Shown piece after piece: positions 41,715 to 54,700 of a stretch of DNA of 64,000 bases (the first letter of the stretch is position 1; every line of letters starts with the position of its first letter). The translations under genes were made by a program, and so were the position numbers. The stretch is from positions 19,380,049-19,444,048 of the forward strand of contig NC_136004.1 in assembly GCF_048128805.1 (NCBI RefSeq), given 5' to 3'. The DNA comes from Centroberyx gerrardi (Eukaryota > Chordata > Actinopteri > Beryciformes > Berycidae). The notes under the pieces are model-generated. The model was not told where the DNA came from and made no database searches. It was given only the letters and a program-made list of their open reading frames with translations.

Positions 41715-42558
41715 GAGCGTGCAATATAAAATGCTGGCTCTGTAATACCCAAGTGCTACAGAGAGTGACCAAGAATAAATAAATTGTGGGTGCATGTACC
41801 CATGTTAAAAAAAACATAATTGTGTTTGTATGTGTAGGTTTTCCATTTCACTTGAACAGCTCCTACATTCCCTGCCTTCATGTATCATGTATGGGGACAA
41901 AACAAAAAAGAGGCTTCAAAAGATTAAACCTCAGCAGCCAGAGACAAAGAGAATCAGTGAGCATGGCAGAGACACAATGTTAAGTGCCAGAGCATTTTAA
42001 TGATGTAGGCTCGCACAAAGCACTAAAATTGCTCACATGCTGATAACAATCCAATCTAGCTATCCCTCTCTTCCTCTTTCCATCTATCACTTGCCATCTC
42101 TTTCACTCACGCTCTTTTTTTCTGCTTCCCACTCTCTCAGAAGAATTAAACACATGAAGGGAGCAGAAGCCAAGCAGAGATTGCGCAAGGACAATATTTG
42201 CTGTCCGTTATCTTTTTCACTGGCAGACTGTGTAATGTTGATGCTAATTGGACCGAGTCTAAGAGGATGAAAACTCTCAGACTTCTTGCATCATATCTGT
42301 GCCAAATTTAAGGTTTAGAGGAAAGTTGATCTTCAAAGTTTAAGGGAAAGTAACTTTTCAATTTCACAGATGTTAGATAAAACACAACCCCACCCAAATC
42401 CCTTTGTGGAATGTTCACACACAGACACATACAAACACACACACACACACACACAGCATGGTGTGATACCTATTGTTGAGGATAGTTGGCAGCAACAGGT
42501 CCTGAAGAGGGCGCCATCCATCCACTCTGCATCTCCCCGTCTCACACATCTCCTACAG

Positions 42559-42595
<37 letters not shown>

Positions 42596-45500
42596 TGGAT
42601 AATGTGTGCACACTTGCATACATGCGTGCAAACAATCACACACACTCTCACAGAATTGCAAGGAACTATCTCTAAATCATTCAATACTGGAGTTACTGGA
42701 GAAATCTGGTAGACTGAGTTAAGAAAATTAGACAAAGTTTGCGTTGGATCATCATTTTAATTGAAATCCTGGACTAATCTGTACACGTTTTTGCCTCCTC
42801 TGAGTGGTTACCACTGCCGTATCCCATTCCGCTATGTTGCTATCTCCCAATGTTAACCTTAAGATAAACCTGCCTCTGAGTGAGGATAAAGAAAACTAAA
42901 GGATAAAGTAAGGAGTACAGATACAAAGTAAGAGTTAAATTCAGGTTAGGGTAAAGCTTGAAGAATTTTAAACCTAATTTGTACAAGACGATTTGGTTAG
43001 CGGAGTTTAAAAGGTCACTGTAATCTTGGACAAGGTTTAATCTTTGCCTGTGCAACAACTTGCAAATGATTAGCAGGTCCTTGATGATTTGCTTAGTTCT
43101 GTTGTGCACCTTGAGAGAGAAGGGCTGCGCGAAGTGGATCCTCACACTTCCACCTGTCCTCCTCCAGAGAAGAGACCACAGGAACCGCAAAAGGGAACTT
43201 AAGCCAACCTGTGGAGATATGCAACACACACACACACGCACACACGCGCGCACACACACACACTTAGAGGAGTGCTACATAATGGGTTTAGCCAGAGCGA
43301 TAATATCATAATGAGTCCCTGCCTTTAGGAGGTACATTACAACTGCAATATCACTAATGAACAGCATCGATGATGAGCAATAAGATTAATAGCCAGTCAG
43401 AGTGTGTGCTATGTGTGTCTGTGTACAAGACTGTGTGTGAAATGCTGTACTGTACGTTGTGTCTGAACTACAGAGAACAAAATGATGAGGCAAGGACCTT
43501 ATTATGGCAATTAACCCAAAGCAACACCCACTCTCCAGTACCCAGTCGAAGCTCTGATAATAGTAGAGAATAAGACTAATGGAGATTAATGGCAGTCACC
43601 ATCGTCTTACAAAATAAAATGCAGGCTTAACATAATCAACCAACCTTGGCAAGCCCGATGCAGAAATGAGAGAACAGCGAAGTTGTAGGGCACGAAGCTG
43701 TATCCCGGATCATTATTGCCAATTCTGAGATATTCTGTTTTGCCTCTAAACCTTCACTTGCCCCTAAGGATATTATAGTTATAGATTGCTCCTATTAAAG
43801 CGATGCTGAACTTTCCTAGTACCTTGAGTTGTGTAACTTCCTGGCCATGATAGAACCCCAAAATTCTCTGTTATCTACTGCTCCAGTAGAGACGATTGGA
43901 GAATTGCATTTTTTTCTCTCTTCATTCACTTCATTTGAATGAAGAGAGAACACCGAAATTCTTCTGACCGGATTTCGGTGTTACACTTCAATAAACATAA
44001 AGAGAGCGTTTCACGTAAAAAAAACATCAGCAGAATGTCTCATTTTTTTATATCTTGTCAGAACCTGTTTCACCATACAATGGCAGTGAATGGAGAGAGA
44101 AAAAAACGCAATTCCCCAATCGCCTCTACTGCAGCAACTGATAACAGAGAATTGCCAATTCTGGGGTTATATCATGGACAGGAAGCTACACAACGACACT
44201 TTAAGAGGCGTTTGTGTGTGCTTGAAAGTGTGCCTGTGTGTGTGTGTTTGCACGCAGGCACCTGTATGTTAGTCTTGGGGACAGAGTCATAGGAGATGCC
44301 CACAGGGACCAGACTGACATCGAGCACAGATCCGTTTTTGATGAGCTCTCTGATGCGAGCGAGCCACTGGCCACCTTGGCCGGACTCCCATGACACACCA
44401 ACACTTACGGCCTGGCCCTCGCGAAGCAGCTCACGTACCAGCTGGAGAGGGAGGGGGGAAAAAAGACAAAGAGAGATGGCAGAGACAAAGGCTTGAAAAG
44501 TTCTGGGAGCAGGGGAGCAATTAACATAAAAGGCCTACCATGCATTTTGAAAATACAAATAGGCAACGCAGCAAACCTCAGAGGGAAGACAAAGAGACGG
44601 GACGATAGGGCATGCGGGGGATGCAAAAGGGCAACTGGGAGGAAGAGAAGTCAAAATGCAGAGGACAGAGAGGATAAAGAGTAGAAGTGAAAGGGACTGT
44701 GGGGGACACTTCACGAGATTTAGAAATACTTCCATTGCCTCAAGTACTGTTTTCCCCTTACAGACAGAGAAAATTCAATTACTATTGAACAGCAGCTAAG
44801 CAGGCCTACACTCAATAAACAATAAAGGTCTATTAACATTGAAATACAGCCAATAAACAACCTGCTTTCTCACGCAGAGCCAATATGCTTACTCACATAA
44901 ATGGTCAATGAAAAAAACCCTACTCACTGCCTCACTCATAAACAACCTGTTTATGTTCCACTGTGGTTATAGTCCCTCAGATTAATGTCAGGCTGAGCCA
45001 TTTTATTGATTTTATCTTAATAAAGCCAGTAAGTCCTCCAAATGAAATGTACTTTATTCGGCAAACAGATACAATGCGCAAAAAAAACAAACTCCCTAGC
45101 CAGATGCAAAGAGAGGAAGACATTAATGATAAATAGGGGTGAGTGACAAAAAAAAAAAAAAAAAAAAAAAAAGGTAATAAGGCATGAGGCAATGCACAAT
45201 AAGAAGGCACTTGAGGAAACTCTGACGAATGGAACAAAGACAGAGGGAGAGGAGAGAGCCATTAATACACTCCATGGAAATCTCCCAAATAAGGAAAAAC
45301 TGACAAATTACCTTCCCATAAAAACAACCTGCCCGGGCCTGCCAAGCACACACAATCAAGCTAACCCCCATTCTTCTCCTTTCTCCTTCCTTCCCTCCCG
45401 CTCTCCCTCCCTCGCTTTCCTCACTCCAGCCAACTCTAAAGCTGCAATCTCTGTAGCAAAACTCAAGCCTGTTGGTAATTTATGAGAATGAATAGAGAGA

Positions 45501-46405
45501 GAGAGAGAGTAGGATGAGGCTGGGGAAAGAGGGAGACGGGGAAAGGACGGGTTGTATTCTGACTGAGGAGCTGACGGTGAAAACGGTATACTAAAGAGAG
45601 CAATAAAAAGAGTGTGTGCGTGTGTGTGAGTGAGTATGGTGCGGGTGTGTGGCTCCACTGAATATCCATACATTAAAACAGCCAATTTAAGTAAGAGTCA
45701 GACTTACGGAGGTCATGACTGGTGAGTACAGGCCGTCCATCTCGGCATCCTGCTCAGTCAGTGCACAAGGTGGCAGGAGGACCACGCCTACTTTCTGCAG
45801 GACTGACCTATAAGGAAAGCAGTGCAGGGTAAAAAGAAATGGCTGACCAGCTGGCCATAACGTCGTCTTATTGTCCCAGGCTGTTTCTCAGGTGATATCT
45901 CAGACATCACAATATCTCAGACAACCTGGAAAGATGCTGCATCTTCAAAACTAATTGGGGGCCTTATAATTAAAAGGTAAAAATTTCCAACTTTGAAAAG
46001 CCCCAACTCCTGCGCCGCAAGTCCGATTGACACGAAACATGCTACACACATTCAGCTATCCTTACACATTTGATTGGCCTAATGAGGGCACTATAACTAA
46101 AGGTCAAAATTTTAAACTCAAACGTGATATCTCAGAAACCACTGGTGTGATTTTGATGAGGGATGACGCTGATTTTGGCAGTGTGTTCTGGCGTTTTGAA
46201 ATAATTACACTGATTGGCTGATGGAGGCACTATAATTAAAGGTCACAATTAAAAAATTTGAAAGGCCATAACTGTTACACCACAGTTGAGTTCAGTTTTG
46301 TTGAAACTGGATGGATGCTGTTTCTGATTGGCCCAAAGGGTGCCTGCATCATTTGCAGGGGATGACATATTTACTGGTTACCTCTGCAGGACTTTTGTGT
46401 CTGTG

Positions 46406-46446
<41 letters not shown>

Positions 46447-48928
46447 CTTAGCCAGGAGCTGTTAATCTGGAGGGGATAAAGAGTATATGGGACTCTCAGG
46501 TTGTGACAGAAGAGAACCAGAGGGATGAGAGCACAGTCCATGACGCTCTGACGCACATACACATACACCGGCAGAGAGCCCTAAATAACAAATGAACAGA
46601 CGCAGCTTTAGATACCTAGGGTTAATCACATTGTTTTTCACCATGGCAAACAACAGAAGACTGTGCAAAGGTGGTGCATGCAAGCAGTGAGTGGAAGCAT
46701 GTGTGCGCATACACACACACGCGCGCGGCTTAGGAGAGTATTTCTGTGGCCTTACATTTAATCAATATCGATCATCATGCCCCACAAGCCTATCTAAGAT
46801 AATATCAGCGGAATGGAATGTCGAGAAAATACATTTATATTTTAAACCAGCACAGATATAAAGACAGACATTCAAAGCTAACCTTTTTACACTCAAATGG
46901 TGAGGAAAGGTGGAGAAAAAGACTATGTATGTGTAGATTATGTGTGAGTGAATGTAAGTACATATCGCAAAAAGCCCACAGTAGACCTATAGTGTTTTTC
47001 AAGGTCAACAAGAAGTCCATTATTCTGTGCTTGGCCCTTTCCATTGTTCGTGTTCTTCTGAACGGCACCTGATTTTTCCATTAGAGATACAGGAGTGGAG
47101 CGCTGATTTCACCACCGAACTGTAATTATATATACGCTGAAGTCAAGGCAGAGATAAAATATGATTGCACTTTTGCGGAAATTGTAATCTCACTTGTAAA
47201 AATGGTACTAATGTTTTCAATAAAAATGCTATAATTGAAATTTGAAAAAAAAAATAAATGATAGGATTCAGAATTCTGCAGGTTCTTTCATAAGCAATTA
47301 TCAAAATAACTCAATATTGTTGTTGCTGGGTTTTTTTTTTTATCTTCATCAGTCCATCGGGCAAAGCTGGTCCCAAAATCTCATTTAAAGATTTTTCACA
47401 AAATTGACAAATATCAGTTACACTGGTTTATCAGTTAAAATGATTTAGCAGCAAAAATGAGTTTTTAAATCAGCTGTTAGTTTTTGATCAGTACAGATTT
47501 GTGAACCCTTATATCATGTGCAAAATGTTTCAGTAAATAAAAGAGGGAAGGCATGGTGGAAGCTCCACAAACATTTAGACAGCGACACATCATACAAAAT
47601 CTTTTGACTCCACACTCTTATGATTTTTGTGTGAAATGAAACAATGAATATACAGTTGAAGTGTAGACCATCAGATTTCACCTTTTAGGGTAATTTCAGC
47701 CATAATGGATAAATAAAGAATTACATCCCTTTTTTTTTTTTTTTTTTTTTACATGGTTGTCCTATTTCAAGGTTCCAAAAAATTGGACAGATTAAGATTC
47801 TATTCTATTTTATTATTATATTATTGCTGTAAGAAATTCTGAATTTGCGACGACTCCTAGATGACTCAAAACCATAAGCACCACTACACTCTGGTTTTCA
47901 TGTGCTTTTCTGTTTCTTTTTGCCTTGGGCTGTATTTTAGGGGGATTTCGGCTGAAGATACGGCCCACTGAAGTCATTCAGCCTATCTTAAAGTTCTGTA
48001 ACAGCAGCATGCTTCAGATCTTTATTTACTTGTACTCATTTAGCCAACCATGTAATTAGGGCTGTGTAGTGTGCAGCTGAAACCTCACAGGGATAATTAA
48101 ATGTAACAAGGCAAGAAAGAGCACAGTAAGTTGTCAAGTACTTGGTAATGCGTACAGTTTTCAGACTTTAAAAAAAAGATTAAAAAAAAACTTTCATCAG
48201 ATATGGCTGGAAACACCCTAATTTCACATCAAGTAATGAGAGTATGGCGCCAAAACATCAAACAATGTATGACTGTTCAAATACATAGTGTACTTTCTGT
48301 ATTTTGGAGGAAAACTTTGGGCACATTTAGTATAGAAAGAGTCATCTGAGCATGAAAAGCTAGGGGGGCGTGTTGTTCTGAGTGTGTGTGTGTGTGTGTG
48401 TGTGGGGGTGTGTGTGTGTGTGTGTGTGTGCGCGCAATTCATATGTACCTGTTGTGATGCTCTGTGCAAAGCTGCCAGGTGGTTGAGGTTAACTTGAATA
48501 CTGCCGAATACAGAACCAAGCATCTTCAACATCACCCAGCCCACAAATCTATGCAGGAAAGGAGAGTGGGTGGAGGGAGGAATAAAAAGAAAGAGAGGAG
48601 AGAAGAGGGGATATAGATTACTGGAGATAAAGAGAGGAGGTGAATGTAGAAGAACTGCAGGGAATAATGGATAGCTAGTGGCGACGCCAAGAGAAAACAC
48701 ATGCCTTTGACTTGATGTAGAGAGAAAAGGAGAGTTAGGGAAGGAAGTGAAGATGGAGTTAAGCGTGACAACATGTAAATGAGATAGATGGGAGAGAGAC
48801 AAAGTGGGGAGAAGAGGGATGGAGATAAGAAAGAAACTGATGACAGAGGAGAAAAACAAAATGAAGAGCGATAAAGAGGAGGAATGGTGCGAGGGTGACA
48901 GCGGTAGATAGACAGAGGCAGTAAAGGG

Positions 48929-48983
<55 letters not shown>

Positions 48984-51667
48984 AAGGAGCAGCAGAGAAA
49001 ATACAGGGCAGATTGCGAGGAGAGATTCTAGACTATAAGAAACAGACAAAAAAGTGTCTTCAAAAGGCCAAAAGTTTCAACTCGATTTCACCAGCTATTC
49101 ACAGAATGCTAATACGGTCGGTGGTTACTTGAAACAGGCTCTGAAGGCCAGACAGACACATAGCACCCAATTCCAATTTAAAGCTACAATATGCAACTTT
49201 TTCGCCTTGAGCCAGCAAAGTCTTTGTAAGTCCGGCACTCCTGCACCTGAGTTCAGCCAAATTCGCGCCCCAACACCTGTCACTTATCTTGATGAGCTGT
49301 TTGATGAACTCTGTTGGATAACCTTGCACTGCTAGCTGGCTATGTAGAAAATGGACCATGCTAGAAACACTCCCTTTTGTTTGACATTAGCTTTTCTCAT
49401 GTGTTTGCCTTTTTCTTTAGTCTTGCCTCACTAATATTTTGTTTTCTGTTGTTTTGTTTAATGTCTGTATATCTTGAATATTGCATACTAATGCTTGAGG
49501 CAAGTAATATATGGTGTATATTGGGGAAGGTGTAATGTCTCTGTCTATGTACTAAGATACCAAATAGAAGTGTTCTGTTGATCCCTGTTTTATTTTATGT
49601 CATAAATCAATAAAAAAACTATTGAAAAGAAAAGCCAATTTCAGGCAAATGGGGGGGGATTTACTCAAGGCATGTACACATGGTCACATAATGTACAATG
49701 CATCCTATTTATTTATTATTTTATGTGAAAAGGTTGCATGCTGTAGCTTTATAAGTAAACAAACATAAGTACACAAAGAAACAGACAAATCTCTCCCTCT
49801 CTCTCTATTTCTCATTCACACTTTTCACCCACCCACCCAGCCACCCATACACACCGCAAGAGGCCAGGAGAGATGCAGGTGTTAATGAGGGTGAGGTATG
49901 GTGAGAGGCGGTTGAGTTGCCCTCGGCTGTCTCCCCCCTCTGGTGCTTTTTGTTCCGCTGTGAGAGCCTCCTGCACCCTGAAACACATGGTCACAGGACA
50001 GCAGGGTTAACACGGCACAAAGCTGCTTTTGTGCTGCACATAGACAAACGCTAACACCAGCCTTCCAGTAAGACAACAACATCCTTGGGTAAAGAGGTTA
50101 CATAAAGGTTAAACTCAATTAGACTGAGGGAGAGAAAACAACAGATACAAAATGAAGACTCAGTGACAGAGATAGGGAAAGTCTGGCGACAGTCCCAAGT
50201 TATCCCATTTCCCTTCGTTGGCTCTGCACAGACCCCACGGTAGCCTTCATTTTCTATATCTCTGTCTGTATCTCTTATCTTTCCTCCTCCTTTCTGTTTC
50301 CCTCTCTCCAGACATGCAGAAGCCTGTTTCATTTTCTATATCTCTGCCCATCACTTATTTACTCTCCTCTGGCATCTCTACCGCTCTACTCCTCTTTTCC
50401 CTCAGGTACCTGTTGCTCTGACAGACTCCATCCAGTCTCTTGCCAACTGGACTCGGGTAAACCTTGCATCCATTCACATACAGCACACAGCACACCCTCC
50501 GCACCAGCCAGCCACGGTACCTACAATACAAAAACACACGATGCAGGCAGTTAAAAAATGGGTCTGGGTGTGTTTTGTGGGTACTGTAAGAATTTCTAAG
50601 CGTTCATCTAGGTAGATATAATCAATACCTGGTGTGTGTCTCGTTGACGCTCAGAAGGTTTTGGAAGCCAAGGGAAGGAGAGTTTTGTCCAAGCTTCTTG
50701 CCCTGAACCATGACGCATAGAGAAAAACACAGAGAGAGACACACACACCTCCAGCTGACCAGGGCCATAACAACAACAACAACCCAGATTAAGCACTGTC
50801 AGGCAGAATCCCATTAATCACATGAAAGACACCATTATAACCTAAGAGGCCTCTGAAGGATACCGCCTGAATGGGGACATCTATTAAGGCATCTCTGAAT
50901 TTGCTAAATGAGCTCAGTGTGTCAGGTCAGCCCTCTCTAAGGATATTGGTTTCATTGTTATTGGAAAGATCATATAGACTCGTACCAGGATTTCCTCAAC
51001 CATTTCTCCCTCCTCTCACCCCGTCTTTCTACCACTCTTCTCTTCATCCTCTACGCTGCATACTCACCAGACTGTCTGGGGTGCACTGGTGGCAGCACTG
51101 ACCTACACTGGGTCTGAATTTACCCAGGTAGGGAGGCACCGCCTTCAGCTTTTTCTTGATCTTCACTCCCCATGATAACTAAGAGGGAGGGAAACACAGT
51201 GTCACATACTGTATACTGTACTACTACATCATACAGGTATTAGTTAAAGGATAATTCCGGTTATTTTCAACCTGGGCCTCATTTTCCTAGTTTTTACCAT
51301 CACCACAGTTTTTACCACAGCGCTCCCGGGAGGAATGTAAAGCTCTACAGTGAAGTAAGTGATGAAACATAATCATAATCAATCGTCATGATGGCAAAAC
51401 CTAGCGAAATAAGGGACAGGTTGAAAATAACCAGAATTATCCTTTAATACAGGCCCGTATGAGCTCTAGTATTACGCAATCATAGCACCATCAGGCACAA
51501 ACAACAAATGCCCTAATGCAAGGGCCAGACTGTGAACTGTGTAATCAACCAGACTAATGGAACCTGCAGCAGGCTGACTGCTGGTCAGCGCTGTATGCAA
51601 TTCTCAAATTTTGTGACATGAATATCTTCACAAATTTTATCAATGGGATTATCATGCTATTATCACG

Positions 51668-51704
<37 letters not shown>

Positions 51705-54700
51705 GGGGTGACTGTGTCTGTCTCTGTGTAAGATTAAGTGTCATACTTGAAATTCGGATTGATTATCTCGCTTAAATGAGAACTGGGCTCATGGATCTCC
51801 TAATATCAATGACACTTTTGTCATGGTTGAATGAAGTTGATGGATTGCACAAAACAGAGTAGTTGACTGAATCAATAGCTGGCAAAGGAAAAGTCCATTT
51901 AAAGACACATTACTACCTACTACTACTTACTATAAAGACAAAGCTTGGAATTAATTATTGATAATCTAAATAAGTAGTCCAGGGGACAGGCCTAATATTG
52001 GGAAATAGAAGCGCTCTGTTCATGTTCACATCCAAAGGATTTTCTGCTTGAAATATGAGAGTAGTCCCAACTCCTTAAATTTACCATATCATCCAATTCA
52101 ATTGGATCTAACTAGCCCTAAAGATTGAGGTAGGTTTTTCTCCTCCTCAAGTAAATCAATTTTAAGAGAATCAGCAAGATTGGATCTTGACAAATTTCAT
52201 CTCAATCCCATTCCATTATGTACTTTAAACCCTGTTAAACCACTTGAGATCAAAACAATTACAAACTTGGCTCAAAGTCCTTCTATCCTGAAACTGAACG
52301 CTCTGTCATTATTAGTGTTGTAGTCGAGACCACCTAAACCGAGACCGAGTCAAGACCAAGACCAGAGCATATCAAGTCCGAGTCAAGACCAAGACTTTGA
52401 GGGGGCGAGACCGAGTCAAGACCAAAACCGAGGGGGGGCGAGACCGAGTCAAGACCGAGACCAGACCAATGCGAGACAGTTTTCAAGACCATGACTGTAA
52501 TCATAGTGTTGGCTCGACATTTACACCATTCCTGTTAAAATTCCCAACGAAAGAAAGCATTATTTAGCAATTTTAGTAAAACACAAATGGATGTACAGAA
52601 TATACTCAGTGACAGAAGGCAATCCTTTGATCTGAAACACTGCAATTCCATATCACTGACCTTCAGAAAGGCTCAACACAGTGGGCAGAATGAAACAGAA
52701 GTGTAAAAACACCTTACTGCTGCTAAATTATGACTCCCCCAAATTGTCACATCAGCCACTGATTGCTAAATTATTCAGTAAGTAATAACCTGTATGATGA
52801 TACAGTATATGATCTGTATGCGGGAGTGTGCTGTTAATCAACCGAAGCATGAGTCTATAGTGGTTATATTGAAAAACATATTTATTTGAAATGTAAAGCC
52901 TGTTGGCCTGCAGTAGAAAATAATTTCACAGTGGAAAATAAGTTGACATATGGTGCCTTCAAAAGTAGCAACCAATAACTGCTGTCACAATCAATGTATG
53001 AAGAACATATCTACACTTGAAAGGTGAGTCTGTAATGAACCAAAATACAGATATACTAGATTTGAATTTTTTTTTTGACATTTTTCAATATGATGCATGC
53101 CAAAAGTGGCGAGGCAGTATGACTCTAACCTTGGTAGTATTACTCTACAGCTGGAAATTATTCTTCACAACAAACATGGCAAAATGGGAAATGAATTTAA
53201 ATTAGAGTTTGGTTGCATTTTAGAAACATGAGAGATTGCAACATTCTGTGACCTAAACGTGCTCGGTGGGGTCTCATTATAATGCCTCCTTGACTGAAAA
53301 CCCTCTCCACTGGTGCTGAGGAGGCAGGGACTGACAGCACCTTCAGTGCCAACATGTGGAGTTGTGGGAATCTGTCGTGGTATTTTTCCCAGAAGACAAG
53401 TGCATTGTCAATGTCTGAGTCCTGGATGACATCAAAGTATTTGCTGATCTGTGTTACAATACTTGAATTCTGGCCTGAGCTACGCTTCTTGTGGGCCTTG
53501 TAGCGGGACAGAAGGCGTGGGCATTTGGCTGGTGGCGAGTCATTGGCTGGATCCACATCAGTGGCCCCTGAGTCAGTTGTATCTCCACTCTCCATGATGT
53601 TCTCCACCTCCAAGATCAAAGTATCTGAAAAACACAAAAACAAACAAACAAAAAATGGTTACGTTAGATTTAAAGGGTTAGATAGTTCACTTTGCAATGA
53701 CATGATTACATTATATACACTCACTGGCCAAAATAAGTGGAACACAGTTTTCCATAAAACATAAAGGAGCTGTCAAATGTTTTGTTAAGCAAAACCTGCA
53801 CCCCCTGTTCTTAATCTGATTAAACCAAGTACCATTAAAGTACAATCTTCAGCTAATAAGGAAAGTCTTCGGTTGTTGAATGATGATGTTTAAATCAATG
53901 AATGATGACCAAAATGTTTGCTAGTTCTGTCATAGATTAGCAGGAGAGTATCCTCACTTATTATTGGCAAAAGCAGCATTTGATTCAGAAATTATTTGAT
54001 AATTATACGATTACCAGTCAATTGTCATGCTCATCAAAAAAGCGAGTCACAATCCAGAAGTTGCACATGAATTGGAAGTCAAACATCTTAGATTATCAGA
54101 TTAAGAACAGTAAGAGCAGGTTTTGCTTAACAAACATGTGACAGCTCTTATGTTTTATGGAAAACTGGTGTTCCAACTATTTTGGCCAGTGAGTGTATGT
54201 TATATTTTTTGCAAAATGGAAAAGATAACTGGATAAAAATGTATACTAACCTGTGAGTGTCTTCTTCAGTTCATCTCTGAACTTCTTCTGTGATGTTGCA
54301 CTTCCCCCATTGGTAACGTCCAGATCCACCCAGCTAAGGCCAAACTGTGGATCCAGCATGGTAGCCAAAAAGTACACATTGTGGTTGAAAGGTTCCTCTC
54401 TTCCGCTCTTCTTGGCCATGTTCGTTGTTACAAAGATTCCAGAAAATCTTTTCACCAGAGACTCTCGGAGGGCCCTGACTAATGGCCGACACTGCACACG
54501 GGTCTCTTCCATCTTGAGGAGGTGTGTATTCAGGTCCAGGACAGTTGGAACCACCATACTAATGGTAACTGATTTCTCTCCTTCTGTCAGGTCTGTTGCC
54601 TCAGAGAATGGTGCAAGAATTGCACTCAGTTCCTTCAGCTGGTTCCACTCACGAGCACTAAAAATCACATTCTCATTGTCCTTTCTGCAGATTTCGGTGA

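Noticed and set aside
48224-48859. 211-aa minus-strand frame rich in Ser, Leu and Pro
   Set aside because: Only 48449-48548 is a real gpat2 exon. The rest is pyrimidine-rich intron.
49054-49335. 93-aa plus-strand frame in a gpat2 intron
   Set aside because: It overlaps a MITE end and shows no conserved motif.
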